Source of the DNA: Smittia aterrima
Taxonomy: Eukaryota > Arthropoda > Insecta > Diptera > Chironomidae
Assembly (NCBI GenBank): GCA_033063855.1
Contig: CP093830.1
Span: forward strand, 3,038,854-3,102,853
Length of the DNA: 64,000 bases
Reading direction: 5' to 3'
The translations under genes and the position numbers were made by a program. Position 1 is the stretch's first letter. The number at the start of each line of letters is the position of its first letter. The notes under the pieces are model-generated. The model searched no databases. It worked only from the letters and a program-made list of their open reading frames with translations, and had not been told where the DNA came from. This document shows, in pieces, positions 11,401 through 23,317 of this stretch.

Positions 11401-13301
11401 TACTCATAGCCAGTCGTAGTAGACTCGACTCTAGCACTAGAAAAACTTTTTATTAAGCTGTCGATTTTATATCGAAGCGAAATTTACCTTTTAGTTGTCG
11501 CTGGTGTTGGTCTGAAAATTAAGGACAATAAAATTATTTGTTAATTTTTTATTGCTTTTAAAAGAGATTAGAAATTAGGTCAAGGTCATCATTAAAAGGG
11601 TTTCCCTTAAGACTTACTTTACTGCTGGTTTAGTTGGGGCTTTAGTTTCGTCAGGAGGCAAATATGTTGGAGCTTGAGTTGCTGGGATCTTTGTTGCTTC
11701 AGGAGCTTTTGTAATTACAGGAGCAGGTTTAGTTGGTGCTTTCGTAACAACAGGGACTGGTTTAGTTGGGGCATTAGTCACATCAGGAGGCAAATATGTT
11801 GGAGCTTGAGTTGCTGGGATCTTTGTTGCTTCAGGAGCTTTTGTAATTACAGGAGCAGGTTTAGTTGGTGCTTTCGTAACAACAGGAACTGGTTTAGTTG
11901 GAGCATTAGTCACATCAGGAGGCAAATATGTTGGAGCTTGAGTTGCTGGGATCTTTGTTACTACTGGAGCTTTTGTTATTACAGGAGCAGGTTTAGTTGG
12001 TGCTTTCGTAACCACAGGAACTGGTTTAGTTGGAGCATTAGTCACATCAGGAGGCAAATATGTTGGAGCTTGAGTTGCTGGGATCTTTGTTACTACTGGA
12101 GCTTTTGTAATTACAGGAGCAGGTTTAGTTGGTGCTTTTGTAACCACAGGAACTGGTTTAGTTGGAGCATTAGTCACATCAGGAGGCAAATATGTTGGAG
12201 CTTGAGTTGCTGGGATCTTTGTTGCTTCAGGAGCTTTTGTAATTACAGGAGCAGGTTTAGTCGGTGCTTTTGTAATAACAGGAGCTTTGGTTGTTACAGG
12301 CACTGGCGCTTTTGTAACCACAGGCGCTCTAAACACAAATAATTTGCGATTAATTTTTTTCACTAAATAATTATTGATAAAATTACTTTGTTCCATCAGG
12401 TGGAAGATAAGTTGGCGCGTTCGTTGATACCTTCTCAGGCGGAGGTTTTACAGTGGCTTTGCTTGGTGGAGGTCGTGTTGGCGTCACGAAAGGGTTTGTA
12501 GGTTTTGGATAATCGTATCCTGTCGAGTCAGCAGGTTCTAAAATTAAAACACGTCAATTTGTCTTCTTTTCTTCTCATCTTTTATTTTGTCTCGTAGATT
12601 ATATCTTTTCCGGAAACGTATGTAAATTTAAGTTCCCATTAATCAATTGCCAACCGAGCGAAACGAGGATTATTATAATATTTAATAAGTCAACGATCTC
12701 TACGGTAATCACAGAGTTGGTCATCAATTTTAAGTTTTAACGCAACGGAGCCCCGTTTAGTTTATTAATTTTCTGCGACGAGTTCTACCAGACAAGATGT
12801 GAAGATAGAAATCAATCTTTTACAAAGGAATTATTTTAATCGAACTAATCTCTGGCCTCATCGCAACGTTTGCAAATTAATATCTTGGCGATGTTTTTTG
12901 AATAATTTAAGATCGTCAATGAATGAACAAACAACTGGTTGTGTTTCACGTTTTGATTTTCGGAATAGTTTTTTTTTTTGAAGAAAGTAAGAGTTCATAG
13001 CCATGACATTTAGACGAAATCGCGAGTTAGAGCGTGTTAAGCAATCATGTTAGATTTTTATTGCTTATCAATTTAGAGATGAAACTAATTTCCGGTAAAG
13101 ATCACAATTTTAATTTTCACTTTTAAAAGTCACAGAAAGTCCTTAAATTTGTTTTAATTTTTTTTTTCGTCAATTTTTTTTTGATCTCTTTTAATTTTTT
13201 TGATTTTGATGAACATTAAACTCACTGGCATTTGCAAAATCACTCTGAATTAGAACTGCCACAGCACACAATACGGTAATCCAGGCTCCGAATGTGTTCA
13301 T
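8442..13301 (-). CDS. Secreted Pro/Thr-rich protein with TYLPP repeats, cuticle or mucin-like
   Basis: Fifteen exons give one 1110-residue frame: 13301-13226, 12537-12387, 12328-11618, 11511-11488, 11436-11269, 11213-11097, 11012-10746, 10683-10507, 10448-10269, 10208-10029, 9967-9788, 9726-9547, 9485-9306, 9244-9065 and 9003-8442. Exon 1 is a signal peptide (ITVLCAVAVLIQ core) and leaves phase 1. Every internal exon from the third onward enters and leaves in phase 2. The mature chain is Pro, Thr, Lys and Val with repeating TYLPP(D/V)ET at exon ends and GYDY/GYEY..P..PF blocks. These are typical of insect extracellular-matrix or cuticle proteins with YLPP motifs, rich in potential O-glycosylation sites. 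The C-terminal exon has a Tyr-rich end (YKTYSYGRITFAPYTY). No enzyme domain or membrane segment is seen. Confidence 0.85.
8824..10448 (-). repeat. Seven tandem 241-bp units, each a 180-bp exon plus a 61-bp intron
   Basis: Units begin at 10448, 10208, 9967, 9726, 9485, 9244 and 9003 on the minus strand. Spacing is 241 bp except for the first step (240). Exon and intron are both almost identical between units; the intron differs mostly in the length of an A run. Visible coding changes are few, for example TNAP versus TQAP before the TYLPP motif. In the last unit the splice donor is gone and the exon runs on into the C-terminal sequence. The 10507-10683 exon is an older relative with a different intron. 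Confidence 0.9.
11640..12300 (-). repeat. 132-bp coding minisatellite inside one exon
   Basis: The 711-bp third exon of the TYLPP gene contains five in-frame repeats of about 44 residues (TYLPPDVTNAPTKP, then VTKAPTKPAPVITKAP, then ATKIPATQ). Copies vary at E-A/V-V positions. It is the same protein theme as the 241-bp array but expanded within an exon instead of by exon duplication. Confidence 0.85.
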
Positions 13302-13349
13302 TTTCACTAAAATAGACCGATCACTTTCCGAAACGAAATTATGTTTATC

Positions 13350-13386
13350 ACTAAGATGATTTTGCCGACTCGTGGCTTTTATATGC
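13350..13386 (-). promoter_or_regulatory. TATA-type core promoter of the TYLPP gene
   Basis: On the minus strand GCATATAAAAGCC lies at about 13388-13376, and an initiator-like ATCTTAGTG sits about 30 bp downstream. The first ATG follows at 13301, giving a short leader. Spacing fits a strong, regulated insect promoter. No expression data are visible. Confidence 0.55.
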
Positions 13387-16300
13387 TTTTTTGTCTCGTC
13401 AAACTTCACAAAGACATCGGAAAATCTAAAACTTAGCAAGGTTAGCAGATCGAGATCTTCTCCGTGAAGCCTGATAACTGTTGTGGATGTGATAATGCGT
13501 TTGCTAAGGAGGGATCGTGTTCGATACGTGATAGCATTGTGTTGAAGATCGATCAAACGCCGAAAAGAGTCTTCATGTGTTGAACTCGTAATCTTGTCTC
13601 CTCGATCACTCATAACTTACGGGTTTGGCTAATAAAACGATTCAGAATCCGGCTAATCAGTCGATGTTCCTTAAAGATGTAGTTTCTGTTTCAATCGGAA
13701 ATATCGTGAATTTAGAAGCCAGAGGGAAGTCAAATATTTCGGCGAAATCATTTCGCAGAAGTTTTTCAGTCGCTACGCGGCAGTTTAAAGAACTCGTCAC
13801 ATTTTAAACTAAGCGAAGATTGCTCTCGATAAAGTTTAATAAAGAAATCAAATCACAACGAAAATTTAAATGAAAACGAAAACAAAATGTTATGTAAAAC
13901 TTTATCTTGTTCGGTTTTTATCGTCGGCCAATTTTTTGAATGAAGTGCAAGCCCAAAATTTGATGGAAATGCGTTGCGTTTGAACTGGTTTGAATAATGA
14001 AAGATTCAAGTGGATTGAGACATTTAATAGCAACGAACGACATCCCAAGAATGTCGAGGCTGTTTCGTTCCAATTCTAATCTAATAAAATGTCATTCACC
14101 AGATTCGCTTTCATTCGTATCATCCTTTGCCTTTTCTGCACGACAGTTAAACGACTTTAAATCTTTAAATATCATACGTGAGAAGCCGTTATTGAGACGG
14201 GATAAATATTGCGCCTGCGATATTCTCGTTGCTAATCGTGTTATTCTGGTTCTGACCAGAATGAGCGACGACCTGAAATTAAAAATTATCAAAATCTGAA
14301 AGGAAAAATATTTTTTGATCAGAAAACAGAATAAATTAAAATTAGTCGACTTCAAGGCAAACGATAAAATTAAACTTTTCAAAGTTTCGTTGGCATCGTG
14401 ATGTCATCCATTTGTTCGACGCGAAGTTGTAAGTTTCTTGTTTCGCAGGACAAAATCATTCAAATCAATATTTCACTATTTTTCCAATAAAATTTCAAAA
14501 CTAAAACTTGAAAACCTGAGTCGAAGTTCATTAAACAACCCACCGAGGAAAAGCAGTTCGCGTCAATGTTTTCACCATCAATTTGCCACCGATTACCACG
14601 GCCATTCAAGTCTTCAATGAACTTGATTTGGTAAGTCACACTACTTTGTGATTAAATTAGTTCAGTGACTGACGATGATGAGAAACTCAAACTTGTTTAA
14701 CATTTTAAGGCTCGTCTGGCACGCTTCACAGTGATCGCTCACCGAATCTGTATCATTTATTCACTTAGCTTGTCTGCTCTTTGTCTACAGACACTACCGG
14801 CTTTTCAACAGACACGCAGTTTTACAAATCAAACGATTTTCGTGACTCAAAACCGATAATTTGATTGAGCTAGAGTTGATTCGTAGATGCCACATAACAG
14901 AATCGTCAATATGGTAATAAGATTTCCAAATGCGCCAAAATGAGTGATCAGAAGACTAATCGAAGGCTTCATCACGAACCAGAAGGTCGTTGAGCTAAGA
15001 AGTCTATAAATTACAAGACAAAAACAACAAACAGTTCCTTCTTATCAAGAAACATTCTTGCTAATCACAGCTTGATCATTTTGACGAAGCCGGTAGTAGA
15101 AGTCTTCAAAACTTCTCGACACAAATTCAGATATCTATTGAGTCGTAGATTTTTTTTTTATCAAATCAACATTTTATTATTTCCTAATTGATTTCCTAGT
15201 AAATTCACTGAGAATCTTCACGCTCATCTGAACTTGAACGACCGACAATATTTCTTAATCAATCCAGTGACAAGAATAATTTATTGTGGACAATAAATAC
15301 TCCGACAACGTCAAGGACAACGTCAAAGCTCATCCGACAAGTTCGTCGTTGGTCTATGCATTCAAATCTTTCTGATTTATTTCATTGATCATTTCGGCAG
15401 ATTCACGCCTAAAGAATGCAAGCGGACGTTGCATGAAAGTAAAACGAGATGAAGGCGAGGGAACCGGTGAGTCAAGTTATCGACAAGATGATCCCAATAC
15501 TCGACTACCAGCCTTTGTTATATTTGTTCGGTTTGTAAATAATCTTAAACTGATATTTACCACGTGCGATGAAAACATTTTCTCATTTCTTCTTTGAGGC
15601 CGAAGAGAGACATGAGAAGCTCGCGAGAAGAAGCAATTGTGCAAGAGAAATTTCTCTGGAGAAAGAATCGGAGAAGACTTTTATAAAGCAGTAATGTTTC
15701 GCGATATTTTTTTTAGTTCAACCGCGGCTCTTAGACAGTCAACTTCAAGTCTCGTTCTCTGTGCATTCTGTCCAGTCATTTCGATTCTTTGTTGTGTTGA
15801 AAGACGTCAGTGAATAATTAAAAATATTTTCGGATAGACAATGAAATAATTAAGCTAATTTGAATAGAAATTGAATTTGATATTTATTGAGGTAGGCGGC
15901 GACAATCAATAATAATTAAATGAGAATTAAGTGTGAATAATTATTAATTAAGACGATGAGAAAGAGTGGACTTAACCAGATTAATGTCACAATATTAAGA
16001 TTAATAACAAAAGATCTCAACGAGTTTGTCAGAAAAGAATTCCTGATCGAGAAAGTTGCGATTAATGTAGGCAAAGAGGTCGCGCGCACAAATTTATTTT
16101 CGTTCTCGCGAAATATGTGTGGCGCACATATGATGACCACATTTAGCAAGTGATAGAGAAAAAACAAACGGCACAATAAAAAGAATCTACTTTAAAGTCC
16201 CACTTACGATCTTTATTGAGCATAATAATAAACAACTTATTATGAATTTCTTTGCTGGCGTGTGATTAAGATTTAATGAGATGTGTGTGAGAAACCGTTT

Positions 16301-18050
16301 GGAATTAATTTCGAGAAAATCGCGATTTGATTTTGATTCTTTTCAATTGCAGATGAGACTTTCTCACATCGCGTTTTGTCTTAAATTAAAAGCAATGAAT
16401 GTTGTTGACCCTCGTCGAAAGGCTCATCACGGAAACGTCACTGAACACGCGATAAAAGCTCGTCTTCTTTAAATTGCTTGATTGCTTTGCGACGGCGGAA
16501 TCCATTTTTGGTCATTTTTCTTCTGTCGTTTCACAGCTCGCGCGCGCGGATATTTGCGATATTTCACAGCAAAATAAGTGTGTTGACGATTCCCGTTACA
16601 AATAACCGTTTCACATGCCCGACTCCCTCATCTCAAATTGCCACGACTATTGATTATGTCAACATTTTTTACTCCACTTATTAGCGTTATCTATGCAACT
16701 GCGACATTCGACGCTATAATTCTTCACTTGCAACATAAGTTAATTAAACGAAACCATAGAATGAATGTAGGAAACGAGTTTAATTCAAGTTATTCTTAGA
16801 TCTTCAAGAAAGTTGTTTTATTATTCAATGTTTATCCGAAATCTCTCGCTTCAAGTCACGTAATTAATCAAAAAGCTTTAAGCTTATTTGGAAGATAAAC
16901 TTTCAATTTAACAGCAGCTGAACGTTTTCAGAAGCGAATCGATCGATCATCAACAAAAAAAAGTGGATTGAATGAACTATTCACATGCAAGCGACCAATT
17001 CTGGAAGACACGAACGTAGAAATGATTATTCGCTTTGAAAAGCTTTTGTGCTTCAAGCGAGACAAACCAGAGACCAAATTTATCAATCAATTAAGCGTCG
17101 AAAATCACAAAAATTGAAAGGAATTCGTTTCATCTCGTGCTTCTCGCATCTCACATTGTCAAACTTTTACAGTTTTGTATATTGCGTGAGACGAAATCTG
17201 TGTTAAAAAAAAGTTCTCTTTGAAGAAGAAAACTTTAACAAGTTGAAAGAAAGTTGAGGGAAATTGAACAAAAGTTGTGGCTTCTGGAAGAAAGGAATCT
17301 GGAAAAACTTGACGCGATTATCTCCCGAACTGTGCTGATTCATTATTGCAACAAATCCGTTCTTGATACTCTCACAATTCCTTCTTTCGATTTTTAGAGC
17401 AATGGAACAGTTGCAAAACTTGTTTGCAGTTTCTCATCTCAAACGGTCTCTTAAGAATGTGTCTGATAGTAAACTTGATTAAACTATGTAAGAAAATAAT
17501 TTTGAGAATTTCTCATGTTTGAGGTTGTTCACGATAAAATTTACATAAAAGCATTTAGGAAGAAAGCTTTCAAATCACGAATCTTGATGAGCGCGGTAAT
17601 GTTCAAAGATTTCCTCCTCAATTCTTTCCGGCGAAAACCCTTCAAAGTCGTAATGGAGCCATAAAGCAATTAAAAGTCAATAAAACTAAGAGTTGAACAG
17701 TTGCCAGAGAATAAAAGCGACAAGTGAAATTTTGGGTCGGTAGACTTCCAACGTCAACTGCTTCTCAGATATTTTTAACGTGATTATAAAAGTCGGAAGT
17801 GATCATCATCGCTCTCACCTTTGTTATTTGCTTAAAGTGATGTCGTCTTCGAAGTAAAAATCGAGGTCGAGTTCACGTTTGAGGCTGAAGCTTCTTTAAA
17901 TTAGGAATGACTCGACAATAATGAGATGAGATCTTTAACGCTGATCCACTTATTTTCACCAAATACTCGCTTCCCTATCGTGTCAAGTACAAATGATTAA
18001 GCAAATTTCTCAATTCCAGCTTTTTGTAGTAAAGAAGAAATTTGAACAAA
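13387..18050. other. Long gene-poor interval
   Basis: About 4.7 kb without a gene I can support, between divergent genes for two extracellular proteins. Short frames (for example 13997-14299 and 16281-16684) show no domain, signal peptide or splice context. A TATA-like TTTATAAAGC near 15680 followed by TCAACTTC-type initiator sequence could start a distal leader exon for the PAN/ZP gene. No RNA gene or transposon recognised. Confidence 0.45.
17785..17792 (+). promoter_or_regulatory. Candidate TATA box for the PAN/ZP gene
   Basis: TATAAAAG occurs 266 bp upstream of the first ATG (18051). A CT-rich TTCCAGC followed by TTTTTGTAG lies at about 18012-18030 and could be an acceptor for a leader exon. 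Supported only by sequence match. Confidence 0.35.
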
Positions 18051-21000
18051 ATGATGATGAACGTCAAACTAATCGCCGTCTTTGGGATTTTAATCGTGAG
18101 CTCGTTGGCAGTTGACGCCCGTAGAAGGTCGAGAATTGACTCACCAATTGAGAATGCCGCTGATGCTCCACTTGAAGATAATTTGGCTACTGCATCGGGA
18201 TCTGAGGTAGTCGTGGAAAAGGTTGAAGCACCTCCAGCTCCAGTAGAAGTAGTAAAAGACGAGAAGAAGGAAGCTGTGAAGCAGAATAAGGACACTGCTG
18301 TCGTTGAGAAGAAAGAAGAGTGCACTGCCGATAACATCAGCTTCGAACTCATCACCGGGTAAGGCAACGTCGTAAACAAGTAACGGTTACGAAAAATCGA
18401 TAAAAACTCTCTCTCTCGCTTCGCAGATATATGTTGTCGTCATCTGAGAACACACTGAGTACCGTTCCAACCTTAATGCTCTCAGAATGTTTGGACCAAT
18501 GTCAAAACAATGATTCATGCAGCTCCATAAACTACGAAGTCGGCCTTTGCGTCTTGTTCTCATCGAACTCAGACAAATTACCAGGTAAGGATAGCTCGCT
18601 CGATCGAATTGTCTTTGCCTACTTCGGCTTGGAAATTAATTCAACGTCGAAAGAATTTGCTTTGGATGTTCATCTGCGAGCTTGTGTGGTGAATTTTCAA
18701 AAAGGTTGGGAAAGTTTATGAGGACAAGATTGAAAGACTCTCATCTCAGATGAGCTTGACAGTTGTTGATGGATTTTAATGCGATTCGACTTGCTTTTAA
18801 GCGTTTGTTCTAAAGTATGTCGACTCATCGATTTTCTTTTATCTCAAAGCTTGTTAACAAGCCAACTCCCAATTGTCAGTTCATTCACCATTCTCTGGAA
18901 ACCGCGCATGATTAATGACGATTGTGTTTGCCTAACTCGGACACTAAAGGGCTTCTCTGCGTGGTTCCAATGCATTCCTCACAAAATAAAATAAACTTTC
19001 CCAAATAATCAAGAAGCTCACTTGTTAGAAAATGATTGACCCACTTCACAAACTCCTACACGCATTTCATCCTCAAACGATCGTTTAATTTACTCATCAA
19101 TCTAAATTACCGTTTTGGCTTCGATAAATCGCATCATCGCTTTCTTTAAAGTAATTTTCGGAAATTGAAAACTCATCGAAAACAATTGACCGGGGCCTTT
19201 CCACTGAACTCTAACTGTTCTGAAAGTAATCTGACTACAACATCTCGATACAGGGCAATCATTGCAAGCAATCAATGAAATAATAATGAATTAGCCTCTC
19301 ATTCGTACTTTAATTTTCCTTCTTCTTATTTATTCATCAGGTGCACTTATCAAATCGCAATTCCCCGTTTTCACGACCTACGCGCAGAAAGTTTGCCTAA
19401 AGAGCAAGCCCTGTGACCGTGCATGGAGCATCGACAGAGTTCAAGGTTACACTCTGAAAAGCCACAACAAACGATCGGCCACTGCCGCGTCCAGACGCGA
19501 ATGCTATGAATTGTGCTTCGCTGAAACTGATTTCCTCTGCAGGTGAGTCGTCATTGTCGTCACTAATGACTAGTTTCCGAATAAAAATCACAAGGCAAAG
19601 GGAAAGAAGAATAGAACTCGAAAGGAATGTGCCACGTAATGACGAAGCTAATTTACAATTATCACGCTATAGACTACGAGGCGACATTAACACTAATAAA
19701 TCATCATCAGCAGCGACAATTTGATGATCGCCTAATCTCAATTAAGACTTAAAGCGAAAATTAGCCAATCTCCCCGAAAAATAAATAAATCCATTGAAAA
19801 TTCTTTTGTTCTGCGAGCTATCATCGTCGATGAGATTATATCTAAGCCAATTTTATTCGCATTGAATTTATCTCGCACGGCAATTGAAGTTCTATCATCT
19901 CTTGACTCCAAAGAGAAATGTGGTGAACGATACACGAGCAGAAACAATTAACTGAATGAAAAAAACACTGAGCGAGAGAGAAAGGCCAACGAACTAAAAT
20001 TACATAACTAAAGAACCTGCATGAAGAGCAAGTTGAAGAAATAGAGACTTCTTGATGCAACAATTGAATCCTCATCACAATCATCACACATTGTGGCATA
20101 AATCCATTTTGAGTTGCTCAAGGCTTTGTAGGTGGTGGAAGTTTGTGAGTGATGTCGATAAAGAAATATTTCTCGAAAGACTTTACTAATGAATTTTACC
20201 GCAAATGCAATTCAGAAGGAAAACAAAACTTCAAAGCTTTCCATTCCCCTTTTGTTCATTTATTCTCTCATCTTCACTTGGATCTGCTGAATGCGCTTTG
20301 ACTTCTAACCCAATTACTCCCACGTGATCATTTTCATCGCCGCAATTAAATGTTGTGATTGTTTCTCAAGCATCGTCAATGATTATTGCTACGAAAGGAA
20401 TCAAAAAACACGCGAATCTTAAAACCAACAATCACTTAACTTGCATTTCCCTTTTCGTATTCGTAAGTTTTCTTCATCTTATCGACAGACGTTGCTTCGT
20501 TAGATAGCTTCATAGGAAATAAGAAGAATCCGCAACTGCAGCGAAGAATTTCTTTTACGATTTTATTTAATTATATCGGAAAAACGGTTAAAAGCTATTT
20601 ACATGATGAGAATATATGGAAATGCATCAAATTACAATCGTAGCCTCGCATTGCGGGCTTGATGGCATAAATCATGCATGATACCGGGAATCGCTAAATA
20701 ATTATGCATGTTCAAGAGCCAGAAGTTGGAGGGAATTAGAACGGCTTAGAATGGGATGATTAAATTAATTTCAGAGTGGGCTGCTGTAGCAAGTCTCGCA
20801 TTACAATGGGAATGAAGCAGCGGCAGACCGTGCACTTCTCTCATATATCAAGCAAATCATCCATCGTAAATAACTTGTAATTTATTTCTTAATTGTTACA
20901 TAATTTCTGTTATTGCGAGTTGTTCGCACATTGTCGCGAGAAGAAGTCGACGAAATGAGCTCAATTTCCTGTGGTGAAATCAGATCGCATGCGAATTCCT

Positions 21001-22760
21001 TCGCTCGAAACTTGTTCATTCCCAAAAATAAATTTCCGCCGTTTCTCTTACCACTCTCTCCCGAATTTCGTTACGACCTATTTAAGAAATGCCAAATCAT
21101 CATTAAACTAACTGTTGTTTCTTCAACTTTCACAGATCTGTTAACTGGTATCCCGAATCCTCCAAATGTGAACTCTCCGATATGAACAGGTTGACCGTCG
21201 GAACATCTTCGATGAAAGCAAACGAAGGAGCTGAGTATTTAGAGAATAACTGCATTGAAGAACCAACCAAAATGTGCGAGTTCAAGAGGTTGAACGGAAA
21301 AGTATTGAAAACGGTTGACTCAGTCTTCCAAGACGTTGCTAATGTCGATGAATGCCGGGAGCTTTGTCTCAACGCGCCTTTTAGATGTCACTCATATGAT
21401 TTTGGCGATACGGGTGAGATGGTTTGTCGATTGAGTCATCATAGCCGTGCTACTCTCTCAGACATTCAAGATCCATACCTCGACGTGCCCGAAGCTGCTA
21501 CATACGAACTCTCGTCATGCTATAATGTTGCGATTGAATGCCGAGCCTCAGATATGGTCGCCAAAATTAAAACATCGAAACTCTTCGATGGAAAAGTCTA
21601 CGCTAAAGGTTCACCAAAGTCTTGCGCTGTTGATGTTAAGGGATCTCTTGAGTTTGAGCTTCGCATGGGATACAATGACCTTGAATGTAATGTTCGTCAA
21701 AATGGACTCGGAAAATATCTCAACGACGTTGTTATACAACATCACGACATGATCGTCACTTCTTCTGATCTAGGGCTCGCATTGACCTGTCAATATGATA
21801 TGACGAATAAGACTGTGAGTAATGATGTTAATCTCGATGTCGTTGGAGATATTGAGACTGCTCTCAACGAAGAAGTTGTGGTCGATTCGCCAACGGTTGT
21901 TATGAAAATCACAACACGCGACGGAAGCGCTATGAAGGAATCAGCGGAAGTTGGCGATCCGCTTGCGTTGAAATTCGAAATTATGGATGAAAATAGTCCA
22001 TTCGAGATCTTTGTCAGAGAATTGGTTGCAATGGACGGAGCTGACAGTGGAGAGATCACATTGATTGATTCTCGCGGTTGCCCAACAGACCATTTCATCA
22101 TGGGACCAATCTACAAGAGTACCGAATCAGGAAAGCACCTTTTGTCACACTTTGATGCTTTCAAATTTCCTTCATCACCAACTGTCCAGTTCCGCGCTTT
22201 AGTCACGCCTTGTATGCCAACTTGTGAGCCTGTTCAATGCGACGAAAATAACTTCGGTGGAGAATTACGATCGATAATTTCTTATGGTAGAAAGCGAAGA
22301 TCAGCTAATGACACAAACATTATTGAGAGAAGACGACGCGATACTTCAATGAGCCCCCACGACGATATGCTGCTGGTTCAATCCATTCAGATCAATGATA
22401 AATTTGGATTCGCAAATAAGCAAGTCAAACCGGCATTCGGCAATAGCGAAACTGTTTTCTACGCTTCGTCAGAGACTAACAAAGAATTTTGCGTGAATGG
22501 TGTTGGTAAGAAGAAAATTATTTTTAAACAAAAGCGAAACGTCTTAATTAAATCGTTTCATTCTAGGTTTAATACTCTCAACCACACTCTTCTTGTTGGC
22601 ACAACTGGTAATCATGATGATGTGGTCTGTAAACTATCAACGTCGTCAGAAACAGCGTAACTTTGAAAACTCAACTCTGAGCATGAAGACTGCCTCGTCA
22701 GCCTGTCGATCAGAATCAAGAAGCACTTTGTACGACAGAGACTTTGCTGCTCTTCGCTAG
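18051..22760 (+). CDS. Membrane-anchored PAN/ZP-domain apical matrix protein
   Basis: Five exons: 18051-18358, 18427-18584, 19341-19542, 21136-22505 and 22567-22760, totalling 743 residues with consistent phases. The order is signal peptide (KLIAVFGILIVSSLAVDA), an Ala/Glu/Lys/Val linker, three Cys-rich PAN/apple-like modules (about 95-185, 187-267 and 275-355), a ZP domain (about 356-600), two dibasic clusters RKRR (608-611) and RRRR (621-624), a transmembrane segment in the last exon (LILSTTLFLLAQLVIMMMW) and a short Ser-rich tail. This is the architecture of fly neyo/nyobe/morpheyus/nompA-type proteins, which polymerise on apical epithelial surfaces and attach cuticle after furin-like release. 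The ATG chosen is the first of three consecutive Met codons; TTG upstream is not a start. I cannot choose between the paralogues. Confidence 0.87.
19543..21135 (+). other. Large intron of the PAN/ZP gene
   Basis: A 1.59-kb intron in a gene whose other introns are 61-756 bp. No coding exon fits the required phase. The block at about 20640-20850 (GCATTGCGGGCTTGATGG, then GGAATGAAGCAGCGGCAGAC) is richer in GC than its surroundings and contains a decoy acceptor TTAATTTCAG, so it may be a conserved regulatory or RNA-processing element. Nothing else recognised. Confidence 0.4.
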
Positions 22761-23317
22761 ACTCAACTACTTCAAGATATTTTAATCCTCATTTTTAGTA
22801 TTTATTTCAATTTTAAATTAATTTTACTTTTCTAGCCATAAAACCTTCAAACTTTTAATCCCCAAATTTAGCGTGAGACTTGAAAGAAAGCCGCTTTATT
22901 TGGGGATTGAAGAAAAATTTAAATTAAGACTCTCCATAAAGACTTGTCAGTGGCGTCAGTGTGTGAAGTGTACTTAGGAGAGAGAGTGAATCGAGAATCA
23001 AGACTTTACAAAGCGAAGCATTGTTTAGGCTTCGAATGAAGAAGCTCTTGAACTTGATAGAATTTGTCGACGCCACTGGAGATGACACTTGCAGACAGAT
23101 AATAAAAGAAAACTTTCTTCAAGACTTCTAATTATTCTTTCGTTTGCTTTATTTCGTTTTACTTGAACGTTTTCAAATCTTCGAGTCACAAAGTCAATTC
23201 TTTTTTTTTATTCCATATTTTTCAGCATCGATAAGTTCAGAAAAAGGTTTATTCTAATTAATTGTTTCGTTTGATGTTTTCTTTCGGTTAAGTTGTGGTT
23301 GCGTGTGGGAAAGTTGC
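22761..23317. other. Convergent 3' flanks
   Basis: Holds the 3' ends of the PAN/ZP gene (plus; AATAAAAG near 23101) and of the FAM193-like gene (minus). No gene seen. Confidence 0.5.

Noticed and set aside
11674..12342. 222-residue plus-strand open frame rich in Cys/Trp/Ser
   Set aside because: Antisense shadow of the TYLPP minisatellite exon; same period as the repeat.
13191..13613. 140-residue minus-strand open frame around the TYLPP signal peptide
   Set aside because: Its first half covers the TATA box and leader; only the MNTFGAWITV part is coding, and the frame past the donor is intron.
20771..20882. Extra PAN/ZP exon after the acceptor TTAATTTCAG
   Set aside because: In the required phase it runs to a stop (AACTTGTAA) without a suitable donor, and direct joining of 19542 to 21136 rebuilds LCRSVNWYPE, a normal PAN sequence.
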